Shown here: in pieces, positions 37,801-46,600 of the stretch
How positions within the stretch are numbered: the stretch's first letter is position 1
Layout: every line of letters begins with the position of its first letter
Assembly: GCF_040729435.1 (NCBI RefSeq)
Contig: NZ_CP160398.1
Location: 620,001-684,000, forward strand
DNA: 64,000 nucleotides
Direction of reading: 5' to 3'
DNA from: Pseudomonas sp. HOU2
GTDB taxonomy: Bacteria > Pseudomonadota > Gammaproteobacteria > Pseudomonadales > Pseudomonadaceae
Translations under genes and position numbers: made by a program
The notes under the pieces: generated by a model
The model's database searches: none
What the model was told of the DNA's origin: nothing
The model's input: the letters and a program-made list of their open reading frames with translations, nothing else

Positions 37801-40653
37801 GCGCCCCAGGTACTCGATGTTGCCGTCCTCGCGCCAGCGTGCAAGGTCGCCGGTGCGATACATCCGCGCGTTCGGCGCGCGGCTGAACGGATCACGCAGA
37901 AAACGCTCGGCAGTCATGTCCGGGCGATTGAGGTAGCCACGAGCGACCCCGGCACCGCCAACATACAACTCGCCCGCCACGCCGATCGGCACCGGGCGCT
38001 GTTGTTCGTCGAGCAGGTACACCGTGGCGTTGCTCACCGGCTTGCCGATGTGCAGCGCATCGCCGCTTTGCACCAGACCTGAAGTCGCGACCACTGTGGC
38101 CTCGGTCGGGCCGTAGTTGTTGATCACGTCGAAATGCTGGTTGCGGTTGAACTGACGCAAGCGGTCGCCGCCGATCAGCAGCGTGCGCAGGGTCGGATGT
38201 TCGAGGTTCTGGCTGAAGGCGTATTCGGCCACCGGCGTCGGCAGGAAGCTCACGTCCAGCGGCTGTGCGCACCACCACGCGAGCAAGGCATCGATGTCTT
38301 CGCCGCCCTCGTGGGTCGGTGCCAGATGCAGGGTCGCGCCCGCGCACAAGGCCGGCCAGACTTCCCAGGCCATCGCGTCGAAGCCGAACCCGGCGAGACT
38401 TGAGGTGTGGCGACCGGCGCAGAGGTCGAACGCCGCGCAGTGCCAGTCCACCAGATTGCTCAGGGTGTGATGCTCGACCATCACACCCTTGGGCAGGCCG
38501 GTGGAGCCGGAGGTGTAGATCACGTAAGCCAGGTTTTCGGTACTCAGGCCGGGAACGCGCGGATTATGGGTCACGCCCTGCGCCCAGTTGCAGCGGTCGA
38601 GTTCGAGTACCGGCACGGTCAGCGTCGGCAAGCGCTCGCGCAGATTGTTTTGGGTCAGCACCGCCACCGGCGCGCTGTCGTCGAGCAGGTAATTCAAGCG
38701 CTCCGCAGGGTGTGCCGGATCAATCGGTACATAGCCGGCGCCCGTCTTGAGGATCGCCACCAGCCCGACCAGGGTGTCCAGCCCGCGGCGGGCGACGATC
38801 GCCACGCGGTCATCCGGTTTCACGCCCAGGCTGATCAGATGCTGCGCCAGGGCGTTGGCCTGACGGTTGAGTTCGGCGTAGGTCAGTTGCGCGTCGGCAA
38901 ACACTGCCGCCAGCGCGTCCGGCCGTTCGGCCGCCTGCGCCTCGAAACGCTGCTGGAGGGTCTGTGCCGTCGGAAAATCCACTTGGGTGGCATTGAAGCC
39001 GAGCAGCACCTGTTCAAGCTCAGCCGCCGGCAGAATCGGCAATTGATTGACCGGTGTCTGCGGCGCCTGCTCCAGCGCGAGCACGAGGTTTTCCAGCGCG
39101 CAGTGCAGGTAGTCGCAGATGCGCTGCGGATCGGTCTGGGTGCTGGCCAGCAGGGTCAGGCTGAAGGCGTCACCGAGGTCATCGACACTCAGGGTCAGCG
39201 GATAGTTGCTGCGCTCTTCGGAGTGCAACGTGGAGATACCGTCCCACGCCGCGAGGGTTTCGGCGCTGGCAGTGGTCACGTTGTGGCTGTGACGATAATT
39301 GAGCAGTGTGCTGAACAGCGGCGTCGGCGCCACCACATTACTGCAGCGTTGAGCCAGGGCCAGCGGTGCGTGTTCGTGACGCATCAGCGTGGTCAACCGT
39401 GCGTGGGTGGCGTTGACCGCCGCGCGCACATCCTGCCCGTCGATGTTCACCCGCAAGGGCAAGGTGTTGATGAAAATCCCCAGCGCCCGATCAATCGCTT
39501 CGGCGCCTTGCATGCGGCCCATCAGCACCGTACCGAATACCACTTGCTGCTTACCGGTCAGCGCGGCCAGCACCTGCGCCCAGCCGAGATGGAACAGGCT
39601 GGCGACACTGACCCCGAGCGTCCGTGCCTGCGCCCGCAGACGCTGGCCCAATAGCGCCGCGACCGGCACGCTGAGTTCGACGATTTCGCTGCCGTCACCC
39701 TGCACGTCCTGCAGGCCGTAAGGCAGCGTCGGTTCGTCGATGTCGCTGAGCATCTCGCGGAAAAACGCCTCGTGCTCGGCTTCGCTGACACCCAGACGCG
39801 CCTGCGCCACGTAATTGCGAAACGGCACCGGGCGCCCGAGCAACTCACTTTGCCCGGTGAGGCAGGCACGCATTTCGTGGCGCACCACGTCGAGGGCCGA
39901 GTGGTCGAGCGCCATGTGATGGAACAACAGCGTGGCGATCACCCGTTGCCCGGCCTCATCCCAGGCGTGGGCCAGACGCATCAGCGGCGCCTGGGTAACG
40001 TCGAGGCGGAAATGCCGGGCGTCGAAGCGCTCGTGCAGATACGCCAGCACGTCGTCATTTGCATCAGGCAACGTCACCTCTTCCACCGGCAGTTCGGCGC
40101 GACGCCAGACCACCTGCAGCGGCGCGTCCAGACCTGCCCAATGCACAGCGGTGCGCAGAATGTCATGGCGATCGATCACGCTTTGCAGCGCTTGAGCGAA
40201 CGCTTGAAAACGCTCACGGCTGGCAAAGGCGAAATGCGATTGCATGACATACGGATCACCGTCACCGCCACTGACGTGGTGATAAAGAATGCCTTCCTGC
40301 AGCGGCGCCAGCGGGTAGATGTCCTGCACGTTGGCCGCGCCGCCAGGGACTTGTGCGACGAGGTGGTCGATGGTGGTTTGGTCGAGCTCGACCAGCGTCA
40401 GCATCGCCGGGGTGATGCGCGTGGTGCCCGCAACGATGCCGTTGGCCGGCACCTCGACCTGGCCGTGCTTGCTGGCCGAGTATTGCCCGGCCTTGATCAG
40501 CTCGATCAGCGCCGGTTTGTGCTCGCGCAACAGCGCCAGCAACGCCGGGTCGTTCAACGCCTGCTTGTTGCCGTTGACCCGCAATTGGTCGTCCGCGACC
40601 GCCAGCTGAATATCTTTAGCCTTCAATGTGGCCAACAGTTCGATCACGTTCAC
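22810..40653 (-). CDS. arfC: Cyclic lipopeptide synthetase, modules 7-11 plus tandem thioesterases (ArfC type)
   Basis: 5947 residues from a GTG at 40653 that overlaps the previous stop (GTGA), with GGAG 8 bases upstream. Order: TubC-like docking domain (1-57); C-A-T x5; TE-TE. A3 motifs lie near residues 715, 1762, 2835, 3887 and 4942. Carrier GGHSLL sites lie near 1097, 2152, 3227, 4279 and 5330. Pocket residues read DAWFLGNVV (Leu7), DVWHMSLVD (Ser8), DAMFLGCTY twice (Ile-like 9 and 10) and D-S-W-K...V-V-D (acidic, Asp11). C7 and C9 carry the extended HHxxxxxxGD motif of dual epimerising C domains. C8, C10 and C11 are L-to-L types with HHxxxDGWS. Thioesterases: GWSFGG near 5459 and GHSFGG near 5752. 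It completes the 11-residue chain and should cyclise it between Thr3 and Asp11, as in arthrofactin. Confidence 0.93.
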   Translation of the reverse strand: MNVIELLATLKAKDIQLAVADDQLRVNGNKQALNDPALLALLREHKPALIELIKAGQYSASKHGQVEVPANGIVAGTTRITPAMLTLVELDQTTIDHLVAQVPGGAANVQDIYPLAPLQEGILYHHVSGGDGDPYVMQSHFAFASRERFQAFAQALQSVIDRHDILRTAVHWAGLDAPLQVVWRRAELPVEEVTLPDANDDVLAYLHERFDARHFRLDVTQAPLMRLAHAWDEAGQRVIATLLFHHMALDHSALDVVRHEMRACLTGQSELLGRPVPFRNYVAQARLGVSEAEHEAFFREMLSDIDEPTLPYGLQDVQGDGSEIVELSVPVAALLGQRLRAQARTLGVSVASLFHLGWAQVLAALTGKQQVVFGTVLMGRMQGAEAIDRALGIFINTLPLRVNIDGQDVRAAVNATHARLTTLMRHEHAPLALAQRCSNVVAPTPLFSTLLNYRHSHNVTTASAETLAAWDGISTLHSEERSNYPLTLSVDDLGDAFSLTLLASTQTDPQRICDYLHCALENLVLALEQAPQTPVNQLPILPAAELEQVLLGFNATQVDFPTAQTLQQRFEAQAAERPDALAAVFADAQLTYAELNRQANALAQHLISLGVKPDDRVAIVARRGLDTLVGLVAILKTGAGYVPIDPAHPAERLNYLLDDSAPVAVLTQNNLRERLPTLTVPVLELDRCNWAQGVTHNPRVPGLSTENLAYVIYTSGSTGLPKGVMVEHHTLSNLVDWHCAAFDLCAGRHTSSLAGFGFDAMAWEVWPALCAGATLHLAPTHEGGEDIDALLAWWCAQPLDVSFLPTPVAEYAFSQNLEHPTLRTLLIGGDRLRQFNRNQHFDVINNYGPTEATVVATSGLVQSGDALHIGKPVSNATVYLLDEQQRPVPIGVAGELYVGGAGVARGYLNRPDMTAERFLRDPFSRAPNARMYRTGDLARWREDGNIEYLGRNDDQVKIRGVRIELGEIETCLNQLPGIQEAVLLAREDQPGQPRLVAYFTEQPQVEALPVGELRAQLLSRLPEYMVPTAFVKLAALPLTANGKVDRKALPAPDLAALFTREYAAPEGEVETALAQIWADVLQVERVGRQDHFFELGGHSLLAMRMVSQVRQRLGVELALGDLFANAELAAVAAVLNEAGRSEQPQIVPVTRDGALPLSFAQQRLWFLAQMEGANTAYNIPVALRLRGRLDDAALQRALARIVARHETLRSRFAQFNDEAQVLIAPVDTGLLLRIEDLRQHPQPEDTLQALIQGEASGPFDLQDDPLIRGRLVRLADDHHVLLLTLHHIISDGWSMGVLTRELMALYQAFSHGQPDPLPPLVLQYTDYAVWQRRWLSGEVLQRQSEYWQQTLAGAPALLMLPTDRPRPAQQDYAGSSVAVVLDERLSAGLKALGQRHGVTLYMTLMSAWAMLLSRLSGQAEVVIGSPVANRTRAEIEGLIGMFVNTLALRIDTSGELSVEALLARVKAQTLQAQAHQDLPFEQVVEITRPVRSLAHSPLFQTLLSWDGLESPALALGELTLEGVAEPSHFAKFDLSLSLSESGGVIRGSLEYATALFDQSTVERFVGYFQRLLQAMVANDQAVLEQAPLLAEEEQQRLLVEFNATEVDYNLDQTIHGLFEAQVARSPQAPAVVAGEKSLSYTELNARANQLARHLRGLGVGPDARVAICVERGLDMVVGLLAILKAGGGYVPLDPAYPLERLAYMLEDSAPLAVLVQGTTRSLLGDTSVPVIDLDQSQWQSLPADNLSVAELTPQHTAYVIYTSGSTGQPKGVINEHSGVVNRLLWMQDAYQLSSTDTVLQKTPFSFDVSVWEFFWPLMTGARLVMARPEGHKDPQYLSEIIEREQITTLHFVPSMLDVFLAHADTGRCSSLRQVMCSGEALPGSVVRRFKQQLPSSELHNLYGPTEAAVDVTAWNCAGPLESTPDNTPIGKPIANTRMYILDAQQQPVPHGVVGELYIGGVQVARGYLNRPQLNAERFLTDPFQSNGRMYRTGDVARYLPDGNIEYLGRNDDQVKIRGLRIELGEIQARLTQIDGVQEAAVLAREDVPGDKRLLAYYTGAPLEIETLRSLLLENLPDYMVPAVFVHLEALPLSPNGKLDRKALPAPDLTALTAREYEAPVGEVEIALAQLWAELLKVERVGRHDHFFELGGHSLLAVNLVAKMRRAGLSADIRVLFNQPTLAALAAAVGGEPEAEVAANLITADCTRITPELLPLVTLDQPSIDRIVASIPGGVANVQDIYPLAPLQTGILFHHLSAAQGDPYVLQAQFAFADEQRLTSFTQALQNVIQRHDILRTSLFWDGLQDPVQVVWRTAPLACEALELNDADGDVLEQLRRRFDAAQYRMAVNQAPLMRVVHAWDAANQRVVALLLFHHLVMDHVALEVLQHEMQAFLSGQPQRLAEPVPYRNYVAHTLSAMSDQHHEDFFREMLGDISEPSAPYGLHSIAEGHAAEARRVLDLDLSRRVRAKARRLGISAASLMHLAWAQVLGKLSGRDAVVFGTVLLGRFQAGEGAERALGVFINTLPLRVDLGQRSAQEAALATHQQLNALLHHEHAQLALAQRCSGMPAGTPLFSTLFNYRHSAAAGTPSAEAANAWHGMQLLNTQEHTNYQLSVSVDDLGEGFGFTALAAPGIDPARICEYLQRAVSNLLLALEQTPKLSVDQVSILAPDERRQLLVEFNATEREYPHALTVHALFERQVAADPHAIAVVHRGQTSSYADLNDRANRLAHYLIAQGVQPGAHVAILLPRSLQLLVAQLAIAKCAAAYVPLDINAPSERQAFMLEDSRAVALLTLSSEAIDYAAPRIDLDRLELSGQPTHNPNLAQSPEALAYIMYTSGSTGTPKGVMVPHRGIARLVLNNGYADFNPQDRVAFASNPAFDASTMDIWGPLLNGGRVVVIDHQTLLDPNAFGHELNASGATILFVTTALFNQYVQLIPQALKGLRMVLCGGERGDPASFRRLRDEAPQLRIVHCYGPTETTTYATTFEVHEVAENAESVPIGGPISNTQVYVLDAHQQPVPMGVTGELYIGGQGVALGYLNRADLTAEKFLRDPFSDRPGALLYRTGDLARWLAPGQLDCIGRNDDQVKIRGFRIELGEIENRLLGYPGINEAVVLARRDGQEPLRLVAYYTAHDGALELADLREHVQAQLPEYMVPSTWVQLDALPLTNNGKVDRKALPEPDAAALITREYVAPQGELEIALAQIWAETLQVEQIGRHDHFFELGGHSLLAMRMLSQVRQRLGVELPLSELFADPHLSAVAAVLNRAGRSTLPEIVAAAPDQALPLSFAQQRLWFLAQMDGGNSAYNIPLGLRLHGRLDVEALLRALTQIVARHATLRSRFVSVDDQAQVTIAPVDSDLLLQIADLRQDPQAEATLQALLAQEASTAFDLQNDSLIRGRLVRLADDHHVLLLTVHHIVADGWSMGVLTRELMALYQAFSQGQPDPLPPLALQYGDYAVWQRRWLSGEVLQRQSDYWQQTLDGAPALLTLPTDRPRPPQQDFAGSSVEVRLDEQLSAGLKALSQRHGVTLFMTLMSAWSLLLSRLSGQSDVVIGSPVANRSRAEIEGLIGMFVNTLALRIDTSGEPSVATLLARVKARTLEAQAHQDLPFEQVVEIARPARSLAHSPLFQSTLSWDSSVGPNLALGDLRLEGVAAPGRVAKFDLTLTLGEVNGVIRGSLEYATALFDQATVERYVGYLQRLLAAMVNDEQTVLERVPLLTESERQRLLYDFNATAREYPQTLTVHGIFQQQAAAHPKAVAAVHGEHSLSYFELNAQANRLAHHLLSQGVQPGDHVAILLPRSLELLVAQLAIAKCAAAYVPLDINAPSERQAFMVEDCHAAALLTLSREVIDYAAPRIDLDRLTLSGQPTHNPNLAQSSQALAYIMYTSGSTGTPKGVMVPHRAIGRLVLNNGYADFNPQDRVVFASNPAFDASTMDIWGPLLNGGRVVVIDHQTLLDPNAFGHELSATGATVLFVTTALFNQYVQLIPQALKGLRILLCGGERGDPAAFRRLLAEAPALRIVHCYGPTETTTYATTFEVREVAENAESVPIGAPISNTQVYVLDAHQQPMPMGVTGELYIGGQGVALGYLNRADLTAEKFLRDPFSDQPGALLYRTGDLARWLAPGQLDCIGRNDDQVKIRGFRIELGEIENRLLNCQGIKEAVVLARRDGQDITRLVAYYTAHAGRLDSADLHAQLLARLPEYMVPSAWVQLDVLPLNNNGKVDRKALPAPTQAALLSRVYVAPISALEDHLARIWAGLLQLEQVGRHDNFFELGGHSLLAMRMLSQVRQQLGVELTLAELFANPELAAVAEVLSRAGRSTLPEILPAPRDQLLPLSFAQQRLWFLAQMDGDHSAYNIPVGLRLRGRLDEDALQRALARIVERHETLRSRFSQIDDQPQVLILPAESSLLLAVEDLRQHPQADNALRGLIEEQACASFNLQHDALLRGRLVRLADDHHVLLLTLHHIIADGWSMGVLTRELAALYQAFSRGEDDPLPPLALQYTDYAVWQRRWLSGEVLQRQSDYWQQTLAGAPALLTLPTDRPRPPQQDYSGSRVDLLLDEQLSAGLKTLCQRRAVTPYMVIMSAWAMLLSRLSGQDDVVIGSPVANRTRAEIEGLIGMFVNTLALRIDTSGEPSGEALLARVKAQTLDAQAHQDLPFEQVVDISKPVRSLSHSALFQTMLSWDNNDDPSLTLGDLTLEGVAGDSHFVKFDLSLSLGDSHDGIRGSLRYATALFDESTVQRFVGYFQRLLTALVNDDQAVLAQVPLLAPQEQQRLLVDFNASAVDCPLEQPLHTLFEAQVRRKPDAIALQSEQGNLTYRELNQRANRLAQHLRAQGVQPDARVAICVERGLDLIVGLLGILKAGGAYVPLDPSYPAERLAYMLKDSAPTAVLVQTATRGLFDDAAVTVIDLDRSTWQHLPDHDSPVPGLSASNLAYMIYTSGSTGLPKGVMIEHRSACNMVHWGSQLSPPTEHGALLQKAPFSFDSSVWEIFWPLCSGMQLVLARPDGNRDSAYVVQSIREHQVTVVKFVPALLQQFIEQDDVEQCTSLTDVLNGGGELSAALARQVRDRLPWVRLHNVYGPTETTVDSTGWTLEPHMPVPDNVVPIGTALSNTRLYVLDAYGQPVPQGVSGELHIGGVGVARGYHGLPEMQAERFIDSPFVPGDRLYRTGDLARYNHEGELEFLGRNDFQIKLRGLRLEPGEIEARLIEHPAIREAVVMVRDERLVAWYTVRSGTAEPSLEALRAHVLERLPEYMVPGAFVLLDALPLTPNDKIDRKALPEPGADAVINRPYVAPQGEVETALAQIWADVLGVEQVGRHDNFFELGGHSLLAVKLINLLQRAGLPLSLAELFQHPSIESAAALLSQGEALSQPDGLVVVRAGTHGTPLFLLHEFSGRDVYFPTLAQHIGGEFPIYGLPGVPLGQAQLRTLECMAQRMVGIIRSVQPHGPYRLAGWSFGGVLAHEVAQQLLGLDEPVEFIGMLDSYAPNPLAQDKAMWSGEGLDKRQLLGHCRGRSLMLGADSEAALAAVQVLEAQVEQLDFPELFERCQAQQLTDPELATVSAADAWHYFDREAAHRLALAHYRVSPASQPIHLFRAQELMDGQSLPSPTRGWEERFDSGLLRCIDIPGDHRTMMKHPHIQALGQAITQALETLVTPKPTPYQPLLTIQTGQPGHAPIFCVPGAGDSVTGFIHLTEAIGPEWPIIGLQPRGLDGVSVPHSAVEAAAAFYLQAIEQIHPQGPLHLIGHSFGGWVAHAMAAQLQAAGREVASLTLIDSEAPGGDGTAGKPYTATAALQRLIDTLQLSCGKSLGIDPATFANADDTTQLRLLHDGMVRAGVLSERAAPNAMHGPARTFASALRTVYQPRLAYSGPVRLVLVDDPTLDEWGNQREQAAVLAGWQRQVSDLAVWYGPGNHFTILKAPNVFSFAAWWHDGLALAVGEVLS

Positions 40654-43600
40654 AGGACGATCTCCATTCGTTCGGTAATTGCGGCGTAGCCGGCCAGCGT
40701 CGGATGTTCGAACAGCGACCTGACATCGGCTTCCATGCCTTCCTGACGCAGCCGGCCGATCAGACTGACCGCCAGCAGCGAGTGACCACCCAGTTCAAAG
40801 AAATGATCGTTGCGCCCTACCCGCTCAACGTTGAGCAACTCGGCCCAGAGCCGTGCGAGGGTGATTTCCACGTCGCCCACCGGGGCTTCGTATTCGCGCA
40901 CCGGCAATGCCGCCTGATCCGGCACCGGCAGCGCTTTGCGGTCGAGTTTGCCGTTGGGACTCAGCGGCAGTGCATCGAGATGCACGAACACGGCGGGCAC
41001 CATGTAGTCCGGCAGATTTTCCAGCAGACGGCTGCGTAGCACGTCGGTCTCCAGCCGTGCGCCGGTGTAGTACGCCACCAGACGTTTGTCCCCCGGCACG
41101 TCTTCGCGAGCCAATACGGCGGCTTCCTGCACGCCATCGATCTGGGTCAGGCGTGCCTGAATTTCGCCGAGCTCGATGCGCAGGCCACGGATCTTCACCT
41201 GATCGTCGTTGCGGCCCAGATACTCGATATTGCCGTCCGCCAGATAACGGGCGACATCGCCAGTGCGGTACATCCGCCCATTGGCCTGGAACGGATCGTC
41301 GAGGAAGCGCTCGGCGTTCAGTTCCGGGCGATTCAGATAACCCCGCGCCACTTGTACGCCTCCGATGTACAACTCGCCGACCACGCCGTGCGGCACCGGT
41401 TGTTGCTGGGCATCGAGGATGTACATGCGGGTGTTGGCGATCGGTTTGCCGATCGGCGTGTTGTCCGGAGTGCTTTCCAGCGGCCCGGCGCAGTTCCACG
41501 CGGTCACGTCCACTGCGGCTTCGGTCGGGCCGTAGAGGTTGTGCAATTGGCTGCCCGGCAGTTGCTGCTTGAAGCGCCGCACCACACTGCCCGGCAACGC
41601 TTCGCCGCTGCACATGACTTGCCGCAGACTGCTGCAACGTGCGCTGTCACCGTGGGCGAGAAACACATCGAGCATCGACGGTACAAAGTGCAGCGTGGTG
41701 ATGTGCTCGCGCTCGATGATTTCGCTGAGATACAGCGGATCCTTGTGCCCCTCGGGCCGGGCCATGACCAATCGAGCGCCGGTCATCAACGGCCAGAAAA
41801 ACTCCCAGACCGAGACGTCGAAGCTGAACGGGGTCTTCTGCAACACCGTGTCGGCTGCCGTCAGTTGGTAAGCGTCCTGCATCCACAGCAAACGGTTGAC
41901 CACCCCGCTGTGTTCATTGATCACGCCTTTCGGTTGGCCGGTGGAGCCGGAGGTGTAAATCACGTAAGCCGTGTGCTGCGGGGTCAGTTCAACGAGCGAA
42001 AAATTGTCCGTTGGCAGCGCTTGCCAGTGCGGCTGATCCAGATCGACCACCGGCACCGAAACGTCACCGAGCAACGAACGCGTGGTTCCCTGCACCAGCA
42101 CCGCCAGCGGCGCGCTGTCTTCCAGCATGTACGCCAGACGCTCCAGCGGATACGCCGGATCCAACGGCACATAACCGCCGCCGGCCTTGAGGATCGCCAG
42201 CAGCCCGACCACCATGTCCAGACCGCGCTCGACGCAGATTGCCACCCGCGCGTCCGGCCCTACGCCCAATCCGCGCAGGTGCCGCGCCAGTTGATTGGCC
42301 CGGGCGTTGAGTTCGGCGTAGCTCAGTGGCTGCTCACCCGCGACCACGGCGGGCGCCTGCGGCGAACGCTGCACCTGCGCCTCGAACAGACCGTGAATGG
42401 TCTGCTCAAGGTTGTAATCGACCTCCGTGGCATTCAGGCCAGACAGCAACTGCTGACGCTCGCTATCCGGAATCACCGGCAGGCGGTTCAAGGCCTGCTG
42501 CGGTGTCTGCTCCAGTGCCTCGACCAGTTCCGCCAACACCTGCTGCATGTAGCCACACACCCGCGCCGCACCAATGCGCGAAGGCGTCATGACGGTGAGG
42601 ATAAAACCTTCGCCCAAGTCATCGACATTGAGACTCAGTGGGTAGTTGGTGCGCTCTTCGCTGGAAAGATTTTCGATGCCCTGCCAGGTAAGGCGATTGG
42701 CCTGCTGCTGTTCTGCGCTGACGCTGTGCCGGTAATTGAGCATCGCGCTGAACAGCGGTGACGGCGCCGCCACCCCGCTGCAGCGCTGGGCCAGTGCCAG
42801 TGATGCGTGCTCATGGCCGAGCAACGCGGTCAGTTGCGCATGAGTGGCACGCACCCCGGCACGCACCGAAACATCGCCCAGATCCACCCGCAACGGCAGC
42901 GTATTGATGAACATCCCCAGACCGCGATCGGCGCCGGTGCCGCCCTGCATCCGCCCCAGCAGCACGGTGCCGAACACCACGCGCTCGTGCCCCGAGGTCG
43001 CTGCCAGCACTCGGGCATAGGCCAGATGGAACAGACTGGCGACACTCACGCCCATCTGCCGCGCCTGGCTGCGCAAGCGCCGCGCCAGGGCTTCGGGCAC
43101 GTTCTGCCGGACTTCTTCGATATCCTGCCCGTCGCCGCGCACCTCCAGTAGCCCGAACGGCAGCGTCGGCTCGTCGATGTCACCGAGCATCGCGCGGAAG
43201 AACGCTTCGTGTTCCTGCTCACTGACGCCCAGCCGGGTCTGCGCCACGTAGTTGCGATACGACACGGCCGGCAGCAGTGCTTCGTCGTGGCCAAAGAGGA
43301 TCGCTTGCATTTCCTCCTGCACCACGGCCAGCGCCGTGTGGTCCATGGCGATGTGATGGAACAGCAGCATGGCGACCACCCGGTGGTTGGCCGGGTCCTG
43401 CGCATACACCAGGCGAATCAACGGCGCCTGACTGAGGTCGATGCGGAAATGCCGCGCGTCGAAACGCTCGTACAACTGCGCCAGAACATCACCGGCCGCC
43501 GGGTCGAGGGCCACTTCCTGCACCGGCAGCTCAGCGTCGCGCCAGACCACTTGCACCGGCGTCGCCAACCCCTCCCAGACCACTCCGGTGCGCAGAATGT

Positions 43601-46600
43601 CGTGACGACTCATGACCTGACGCAGCGCGGCGGCAAAGGCCTGCAAGCGTTCGAGGCTGTCGAACGCCAGGCGCGATTGCAGCAGGTACGGATCACCCTG
43701 TGCGGCGCTCAAGTGGTGATACAAAATGCCTTCCTGCAATGGCGCCAGCGGATAAATGTCCTGCACATTGGCGGCACCGCCCGGCACCGTGGCCACGATA
43801 CGCTCGATGCTGGCCTGATCCAGTTGCAGCAGGGTCAGCATATCTGGCGTGATATGCGTGCAACCGAGTGGAATCAGGTTGGCCGGCACCGCGACTTCGC
43901 GACCACTGCCGACGGCGGCGGCCAGCGCGGCGAGCGTTGGCTGGCTGAACAGCACGCGCACGTCGGTGCTCAGGCCGAGCTGACGCATGCGCTCGATCAG
44001 GGTCACCGCCAGCAACGAATGCCCGCCCAGCTCAAAGAAGTTGTCGTGCCGCCCGACTTGTTCAACTTGCAGCACCTCGGCCCAGACCTGCGCCAGCGCG
44101 GTTTCCACCGGCCCTTGCGGGGCTTCGTATGCGCGACTGAGCCAGGCATCCTGATCCGGTTCGGGCAAGGCTTTGCGGTCGAGTTTGCCGTTGGCGGTCA
44201 GCGGCAGCGCGTCAAGCCGCACGTAGGCTGCCGGCAGCATTGCTTGCGGCAAACGTGCTTGCAGTTGCCCGCGCAGATCTTCGATTTCTACCGCAGTGCG
44301 CGCAGTGAACCAGGCGATCAACCGCGCCTCGCGCACCAGCACCACCGCGTCCTGCACCGCCGGATGGCTGGACAGCGCGGCTTCGATTTCACCCAGTTCC
44401 ACCCGCACGCCGCGCAGTTTGACCTGATCATCGTTACGCCCCAGGTACTCGATATTGCCGTCGGCCAGCCAGCGCGCGAGGTCGCCAGTGCGGTACATGC
44501 GCGCCTGCGGTTCGTCGCTGAACGGGTCTTCGAGGAAACGTTCGGCGGTCAGCTCGGGGCGGTTCAGATAACCACGGGCCACACCCGCGCCACCGACGTA
44601 CAACTCGCCCGCCACGCCAACCGGCACCGGACGCTGCTGCTCATCGAGCAGGTAGACCCTGGCGTTGCTCATCGGCCGGCCGATATGCAGCAGCTGTCCG
44701 GCATGGATCTGCCCGGAGGTCGCGACCACCGTGGCCTCGGTCGGGCCGTAGTTGTTGATGACATCAAAGGTCTGAGCGCCCGCGAACTGCCGCAACCTGT
44801 CGCCACCGATCAACAGCGTGCGCAAGGTCGGGTGCCCCAGTTCACGACTGAAGGCGTACTCGGCAATCGGCGTCGGCAGGAAGCTCACCTGCAACGGTTG
44901 TGCGCGCCACCAGTCGAGCAGGTCATCGAGGTGTTCGTTGCTGATCGACGGCGGCGGCAGGTGCAGGGTCGCGCCGACACACAGCGCCGGCCAGACCTCC
45001 CAGGCCATTGCGTCGAAACCGCAACCGGCGACGCTGGCGGTGTGGCTGCCGGCGCGCAGGTCGAACGCCTCGCAGTGCCAGTGCACAAGGTTTTCCAGGG
45101 TCGCGTGTTCGACCATCACGCCTTTCGGCTGACCGGTCGAACCGGAGGTGTAGATCACGTAGGCCAGATGCGCCGGGGTCAGCGACGGCAGTTGCGGATT
45201 GGTCTGCGGCAGGTGTTGCCAGAGGGCGTTGTCCAGATCGATCACCGGCACCCGGCCCAGCAACTCGCGGGTCGCGCCCTGCGCCAGCACCGCCACCGGA
45301 TCGCTGTCCTGCAACAGGTAGGCAATGCGCTCCGCCGGGTACGCCGGGTCGATTGGCACGTAACCGGCGCCGGCCTTGAGAATCGCCAGCAGCGCCACCA
45401 GCATCTGCGGGCTGCGTTGCAGGCACACGGCAATCCGGTCGTCCGGTTGCACACCGAGGCCGAGCAAGTGATGGGCCAAGCGATTGGCCTGCTGATTGAG
45501 CTGCGTGTAGGTCAGTTGCTGCGTGCCCTGCACCACCGCCAGCGCCTGTGGCTGCTGCTCGGCCTGCACTTGCACCAGCGCCTGAATCGTTGCCCCGCGC
45601 GGGTATGCCGCCGCCGTCGGGTTGAACCCGACCAGCAAGCGCTCGTATTCCTCCACCGAAAGAATCGGCAAACGGTTGAGCGGACGTTGCGGCGCCTGTT
45701 CCAGCGCATGCACCAGATGCTCCAGCGCGGTGTGCATGTAGCCACAGATCCGTTGCGCGCCGATCTGCGCCAACGCCAGCACGGACAGGGAAAAGTCTTC
45801 GCCCAGATCGTCGACGCTGAGAGTCAGCGGATAGTTGCTGCGCTCTTCGCCACCGAGCAATTGCACGCCTTCCCAGATGCCCTGACCGTCATGCGGCTGC
45901 GCTTCGGCAGCGGTATGCCGGTAGTTGAGCAAGGCGCTGAACAGCGGCGCCCCGGACACCGCGCTGCAACGCTGGGCCAGCGCCAGTGGCGCGTGTTCAT
46001 GGGCCAGCAGCGCGGTCAGCCGTGCGTGGGTAGTCTTGACCGCAGCGCGCACGCCTTCGCTGACATCCACCCGCAGCGGCAAGGTGTTGATGAACACGCC
46101 GAGGGTGCGATCCGCGCCCTCACCGCCCTGCATGCGCCCCAGCAGCACCGTGCCGAACACCACGTCGCGGCGGTTGGCAAGCACGCCCAGCACTTGCGCC
46201 CAGGCCAGGTGCATCAGGCTCGCCGGGCTGACACCCAGCTGCCGGGCCTGCTCGCGCAGACGCAGGGTCAACCCGGCCTCCACGGCTTGCTCGGCTTCCT
46301 CGATGGCGCCGCCATCGCCTTGCACGTCGTGCAGACCGAATGGCAGGGTCGGTTCGTCGATATCGCCGAGCATGTCGCGGAAGAACGCTTCGTGCTCCTG
46401 CTCGCTGGCACCCAGACGCGCCTGCGCCACGTAGTTGCGGTACGGCATCGGCGTGCCGAGGCTCTCGGCCTGATTGAACATGAACGCGCGCATTTCCTGG
46501 CCCACCACCTCCATGGCGGTGTGGTCGAGGATCAAATGCTGGAACAGGATGATCGCCACCACCCGCTGCTGCGCCGGGTCCTCGGCGTAGACGATGCGCA

